Origin: Cellulomonas sp.
Lineage (GTDB): Bacteria > Actinomycetota > Actinomycetes > Actinomycetales > Cellulomonadaceae
Direction of reading: 5' to 3'
Assembly: GCA_031178805.1 (NCBI GenBank)
Contig: JAPSIJ010000085.1
Span: forward strand, 1-8,179
Length of the DNA stretch: 8,179 nucleotides
In this document: piece by piece, positions 4,970 through 8,179 of the stretch
Position numbering within the stretch: the first letter of the stretch is position 1
How the letters are laid out: each line of letters starts with the position of its first letter
Notes under the pieces: model-generated
What the model saw: only the letters and a program-made list of their open reading frames with translations
Told to the model about the DNA's origin: nothing
Databases searched by the model: none
Made by a program: the position numbers and the translations under genes

Positions 4970-5078
4970 CGCCCGGCGCGGACCGGCGGCGCCCCGGACG
5001 CCCGGGCTGCGCGGGGGCCGCCCGGCAGCGGGCGCGGGCGTGGGACGATAGGTGCCAGCCCCGACCACCGCGACACCC

Positions 5079-5085
5079 GAGGGAG
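5079..5085 (+). promoter_or_regulatory. Ribosome binding site of lepA
   Basis: GAGGGAG lies three bases before GTG 5089. The spacing is short, but this GTG is the only start that keeps the normal LepA N-terminus, because the next in-frame ATG comes after the P-loop. Confidence 0.6.
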
Positions 5086-5088
5086 CAC

Positions 5089-6969
5089 GTGTCCCCGATC
5101 CCGAGCGCCGCCCAGTCCCAGCGCATCGCCCCCGCGGCGACGCCGCCGGAGCTGCTGCGCAACTTCTGCATCATCGCGCACATCGACCACGGCAAGTCGA
5201 CCCTGGCCGACCGGATGCTCCAGCTCACCGGCGTGGTCGAGGCGCGCGCGATGCGCGCCCAGTACCTCGACCGGATGGACATCGAGCGCGAGCGCGGCAT
5301 CACCATCAAGTCCCAGGCGGTCCGCATGCCGTGGGCGCTGGGTGAGACGCCGTACGCCCTGAACATGATCGACACCCCGGGCCACGTGGACTTCACGTAC
5401 GAGGTGTCCCGGTCGCTGGCGGCGTGCGAGGGCGCGGTGCTGCTGGTCGACGCGGCGCAGGGCATCGAGGCGCAGACGCTGGCGAACCTGTACCTGGCGA
5501 TGGAGAACGACCTCCAGATCATCCCGGTGCTGAACAAGATCGACCTGCCGGCCGCGCAGCCCGAGAAGTACGCCGAGGAGCTGGCCGGCCTGATCGGCGG
5601 CGACCCCGAGGACTGCCTGCGGGTGTCGGGCAAGACCGGCGAGGGCGTCGAGGCGCTGCTGGACCGGATCGTCGAGCTGGTGCCCGCGCCGACCGGCGAC
5701 CCGGACGCCCCGGCGCGCGCGATGATCTTCGACTCGGTCTACGACACCTACCGCGGCGTCGTGACGTACGTGCGGGTCAAGGACGGCAACCTCAACCCGC
5801 GCGAGCGGATCGCGATGATGTCGACCAAGGCCACCCACGAGCTGCTGGAGATCGGCGTGATCTCCCCGGAGCCCGTCCCGACCAAGGGGCTGGGCGTCGG
5901 CGAGGTCGGCTACCTGATCACCGGCGTGAAGGACGTGCGCCAGTCCAAGGTCGGCGACACCGTCACGAACGCGAGCAAGCCCGCGACCCAGGCGATCGGC
6001 GGCTACTCCGACCCGAAGCCGATGGTGTTCTCGGGCCTGTACCCGATCGACGGCTCCGACTACCCGGTGCTGCGCGACGCGCTCGACAAGCTCAAGCTCA
6101 ACGACGCCGCGCTGAACTACGAGCCGGAGACCTCGGTCGCCCTCGGCTTCGGGTTCCGCGTCGGGTTCCTCGGCCTGCTGCACCTGGAGATCATCCGGGA
6201 GCGGCTGGAGCGCGAGTTCAACCTCGACCTGATCTCGACCGCGCCGAACGTGGTCTACGAGGTGACCCTGGAGGACCGCTCGGTCGTCACGGTCACCAAC
6301 CCGAGCGAGTTCCCCGGCGGCAAGATCCGCGAGGTGCGCGAGCCGGTCGTGAAGTCGACGATCCTCGCCCCGAGCGAGTTCATCGGCGCGATCATGGAGC
6401 TCTGCCAGGGCAAGCGCGGCGACCTGCTGGGCATGGACTACCTGTCCGAGGACCGCGTCGAGATGCGCTACACGCTGCCGCTCGCGGAGATCGTCTTCGA
6501 CTTCTTCGACCAGCTGAAGTCCCGCACCCGCGGCTACGCCAGCCTCGACTACGAGCCCGTCGGGGACCAGGTCGCCGACCTGGTGAAGGTCGACATCCTG
6601 CTGCAGGGCGAGCAGGTCGACGCGTTCAGCTCGATCGTGCACAAGGACAAGGCGTACGCCTACGGCGTGATGATGGCGTCCAAGCTCAAGGACCTCATCC
6701 CGCGCCAGCAGTTCGAGGTGCCGATCCAGGCGGCCGTCGGCTCGCGCGTCATCGCCCGCGAGACGATCCGCGCCATCCGCAAGGACGTCCTCGCCAAGTG
6801 CTACGGCGGTGACATCACCCGCAAGCGGAAGCTGCTGGAGAAGCAGAAGGAGGGCAAGAAGCGCATGAAGACCATCGGCCGGGTCGACGTGCCGCAGGAG
6901 GCCTTCATCGCCGCGCTGTCCTCGGACGCCGCGGCCCCCAAGGACGCCAAGGACGCGAAGAAGAAGTGA
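5089..6969 (+). CDS. lepA: Elongation factor 4 (LepA GTPase)
   Basis: This ribosome-associated translational GTPase is linked to back-translocation and to 30S biogenesis. The 626-residue length is typical for actinobacteria. G motifs are complete: P-loop AHIDHGKS (30-37), switch I ERGITIKSQ (68-76), DTPGH (95-99) with the catalytic His99, NKID (149-152) and SGKTGEG (180-186). EF-G-like domains follow, with FRVGFLGLLHLEIIRERLER in domain III. The C-terminal domain unique to LepA is present (RKDVLAKCYGGDITRKRKLL, then KKRMKTIGRVDVPQEAF), ending in a lysine/alanine tail. Translation starts at GTG 5089; the longer open frame back to 4297 is antisense to the PemK-like gene and has no homology. hemW follows with a 4-base overlap, so the two form an operon. 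A weak -10 candidate (TAGGTG, 5049-5054) precedes the gene. Confidence 0.98.
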   Translation: MSPIPSAAQSQRIAPAATPPELLRNFCIIAHIDHGKSTLADRMLQLTGVVEARAMRAQYLDRMDIERERGITIKSQAVRMPWALGETPYALNMIDTPGHVDFTYEVSRSLAACEGAVLLVDAAQGIEAQTLANLYLAMENDLQIIPVLNKIDLPAAQPEKYAEELAGLIGGDPEDCLRVSGKTGEGVEALLDRIVELVPAPTGDPDAPARAMIFDSVYDTYRGVVTYVRVKDGNLNPRERIAMMSTKATHELLEIGVISPEPVPTKGLGVGEVGYLITGVKDVRQSKVGDTVTNASKPATQAIGGYSDPKPMVFSGLYPIDGSDYPVLRDALDKLKLNDAALNYEPETSVALGFGFRVGFLGLLHLEIIRERLEREFNLDLISTAPNVVYEVTLEDRSVVTVTNPSEFPGGKIREVREPVVKSTILAPSEFIGAIMELCQGKRGDLLGMDYLSEDRVEMRYTLPLAEIVFDFFDQLKSRTRGYASLDYEPVGDQVADLVKVDILLQGEQVDAFSSIVHKDKAYAYGVMMASKLKDLIPRQQFEVPIQAAVGSRVIARETIRAIRKDVLAKCYGGDITRKRKLLEKQKEGKKRMKTIGRVDVPQEAFIAALSSDAAAPKDAKDAKKK

Positions 6970-8179
6970 GCCCCGCCCTCCCGGACGGCGACGCCGCTCC
7001 CGCGGACGGCGCCCTCCCGGCCTCGGTGCTCGACGGTGCCGACGGTCGCGGGTTCGGCGTGTACCTGCACGTGCCGTTCTGCACGGTGCGCTGCGGGTAC
7101 TGCGACTTCAACACGTACACAGCGACCGAGCTCGGCGGCGGCGCCAGCCAGCTCGGCTACGCGGGCACCGCGCTCGCCGAGATCGCGCTGGGCGGCCGCG
7201 TGCTGCGCGACGCCGGGCTGCCGGAGCGGCCGGTGTCGACGGTGTTCGTCGGCGGCGGCACGCCCACCGTGCTGCCGGCCGCCGACCTGGTGCGGATGCT
7301 GGACGGCGTGCGGGACACCTGGGGGCTGGCGCCGGACGCGGAGGTCACCACGGAGGCCAACCCCGACTCGGTGACCCCGGAGTCCCTGGCCGAGCTCGCC
7401 CGCGGCGGGTTCACGCGGGTGTCGTTCGGCATGCAGTCAGCGGTGCCGCACGTGCTCGCGACGCTGGAGCGCACCCACGACCCGCGGCGCATCCCGGACG
7501 TGGTCCGCTGGGCGCGGGACGCCGGCCTGGCCGTGTCGCTCGACCTGATCTACGGCACGCCGGGGGAGAGCCTCGCCGACTGGCGGGCGTCCCTGGAGAC
7601 CGCCCTGGCCACCGGCGTCGACCACGTGTCGGCGTACGCGCTGGTGGTCGAGCAGGGCACGAAGATGGCGGTCCAGGTCCGGCGCGGGCTGCTCACCCTG
7701 CCCGACGAGGACGACCAGGCCGCGAAGTACGAGCTCGCCGACGACCTGCTCACCGCCGCCGGGCTGCACTGGTACGAGGTGAGCAACTGGGCGCGCACCC
7801 CGGCGGACGCCTGCCGGCACAACCTCGCCTACTGGCGCAACGACGACTGGTGGGGCGTCGGCCCCGGCGCGCACAGCCACGTCGGCGGCGTGCGGTGGTG
7901 GAACGTCAAGCACCCGCGCACCTACGCGGCCCGGCTCGAGGCGGGGGAGAGCCCGGCCGCCGGGCGGGAGACCGTCGAGGACGCCTCCGCGCGGCTCGAG
8001 CGGGTGATGCTCGGCGTGCGGCTCGACGAGGGGCTGCCGATCGAGGCGCTGACCCCCGACGCCCGCACCCGCGTCGCGGCGCTCGTCGCGGACGGCCTCG
8101 TCGACGGCCGGGCGGCGCTCGGCCGCGGCCCGGGCGTGCCGGGGCAGCGGGTCCGGCTCACCCGCCGCGGACGGCTGCT
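6966..8179 (+). CDS. hemW: Heme chaperone HemW (radical SAM), 3' end outside window
   Basis: At least 404 codons are visible with no stop. The frame runs off the window at about the length where the family ends, so only a few residues should be missing. The radical-SAM cluster motif is C39-x3-C43-x2-C46 followed by Asp-Phe. This CxxxCxxCxF form marks HemW, whereas coproporphyrinogen dehydrogenase HemN has a fourth cysteine. GGGTPT (96-101) is the SAM-binding motif, followed by TTEANPDSV and FGMQS. HNLAYW (285-290) matches the HNxxYW heme-binding motif known from HemW. Function by family: binds heme and passes it to apo-enzymes, and was earlier misnamed an oxygen-independent coproporphyrinogen III oxidase. 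The start is GTG 6966, whose GTGA overlaps the lepA TGA, implying translational coupling; no independent ribosome binding site is strong. The first 28 residues are a variable, Ala/Pro/Asp-rich leader. Confidence 0.95.
   Translation, partial: MSPALPDGDAAPADGALPASVLDGADGRGFGVYLHVPFCTVRCGYCDFNTYTATELGGGASQLGYAGTALAEIALGGRVLRDAGLPERPVSTVFVGGGTPTVLPAADLVRMLDGVRDTWGLAPDAEVTTEANPDSVTPESLAELARGGFTRVSFGMQSAVPHVLATLERTHDPRRIPDVVRWARDAGLAVSLDLIYGTPGESLADWRASLETALATGVDHVSAYALVVEQGTKMAVQVRRGLLTLPDEDDQAAKYELADDLLTAAGLHWYEVSNWARTPADACRHNLAYWRNDDWWGVGPGAHSHVGGVRWWNVKHPRTYAARLEAGESPAAGRETVEDASARLERVMLGVRLDEGLPIEALTPDARTRVAALVADGLVDGRAALGRGPGVPGQRVRLTRRGRL

Noticed and set aside
4297..5088. Upstream extension of lepA in the same open frame
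   Set aside because: It runs antisense through the PemK-like gene and reads as Ser/Arg/Pro-rich sequence. GTG 5089 with GAGGGAG upstream gives the normal LepA N-terminus.
4336..6642. Long antisense reading frame opposite lepA
   Set aside because: The sense strand encodes an unmistakable LepA; the antisense translation is His/Asp/Val-rich with no recognisable domain.
1..8179. CRISPR arrays, tRNA or rRNA genes, insertion sequences, integrases
   Set aside because: I looked for repeat-spacer periodicity, tRNA-like cloverleaf ends, transposase motifs and terminal inverted repeats and found none. The only repeats are the short tandem duplications listed.

Overview
The window is about 75% GC with G or C at almost every third codon position. 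Gene content and order match the conserved actinobacterial block holA - rpsT - lepA - hemW. The proteins look most like those of Micrococcales such as Cellulomonas or its relatives, but that placement comes from memory of family sequences, not from a search.

Layout. holA (DNA polymerase III delta, +, 44-1081) converges on a gene for a degenerate stand-alone EAL-domain protein (-, 1170-1910), with a duplicated hairpin between them. A 208-bp intergenic region of unusually low GC then leads into a 45-codon secreted-peptide gene (+, 2119-2256), followed by a 445-residue XRE-type helix-turn-helix regulator with about nine TPR-like repeats (+, 2388-3725). Two very strong hairpins and a 16-bp tandem repeat separate this regulator from the convergent rpsT (-, 3930-4190). 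Next come a solitary PemK/MazF-like gene (-, 4359-4898) and the divergent pair lepA (+, 5089-6969) and hemW (+, 6966 to beyond the window end). The lepA stop and hemW start overlap by four bases (GTGA), so these two are probably translationally coupled.

Most genes are housekeeping: replication (holA), ribosome assembly (rpsT), translation (lepA) and heme delivery (hemW). The accessory part is 1170-3725, which lies between holA and rpsT, genes that are often close neighbours. The peptide gene has an AGGAG ribosome binding site, a clear Sec-type signal peptide with an ANA cleavage site, and a short mature tail ending in Cys-Cys-Arg-Thr-Met-Val. It lies immediately upstream of an HTH+TPR protein of the size and architecture of RRNPP quorum-sensing receptors (PlcR, Rgg, PrgX and relatives). 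My main proposal is that 2119-3725 encodes an actinobacterial peptide/receptor signalling pair, and that the divergent EAL-like gene may be a target. This is inference from architecture and neighbourhood. No peptide permease or processing protease is visible in the window.

hemW is open at the right-hand edge. The left edge contains at most the last 12 codons of an upstream gene, which I cannot identify.
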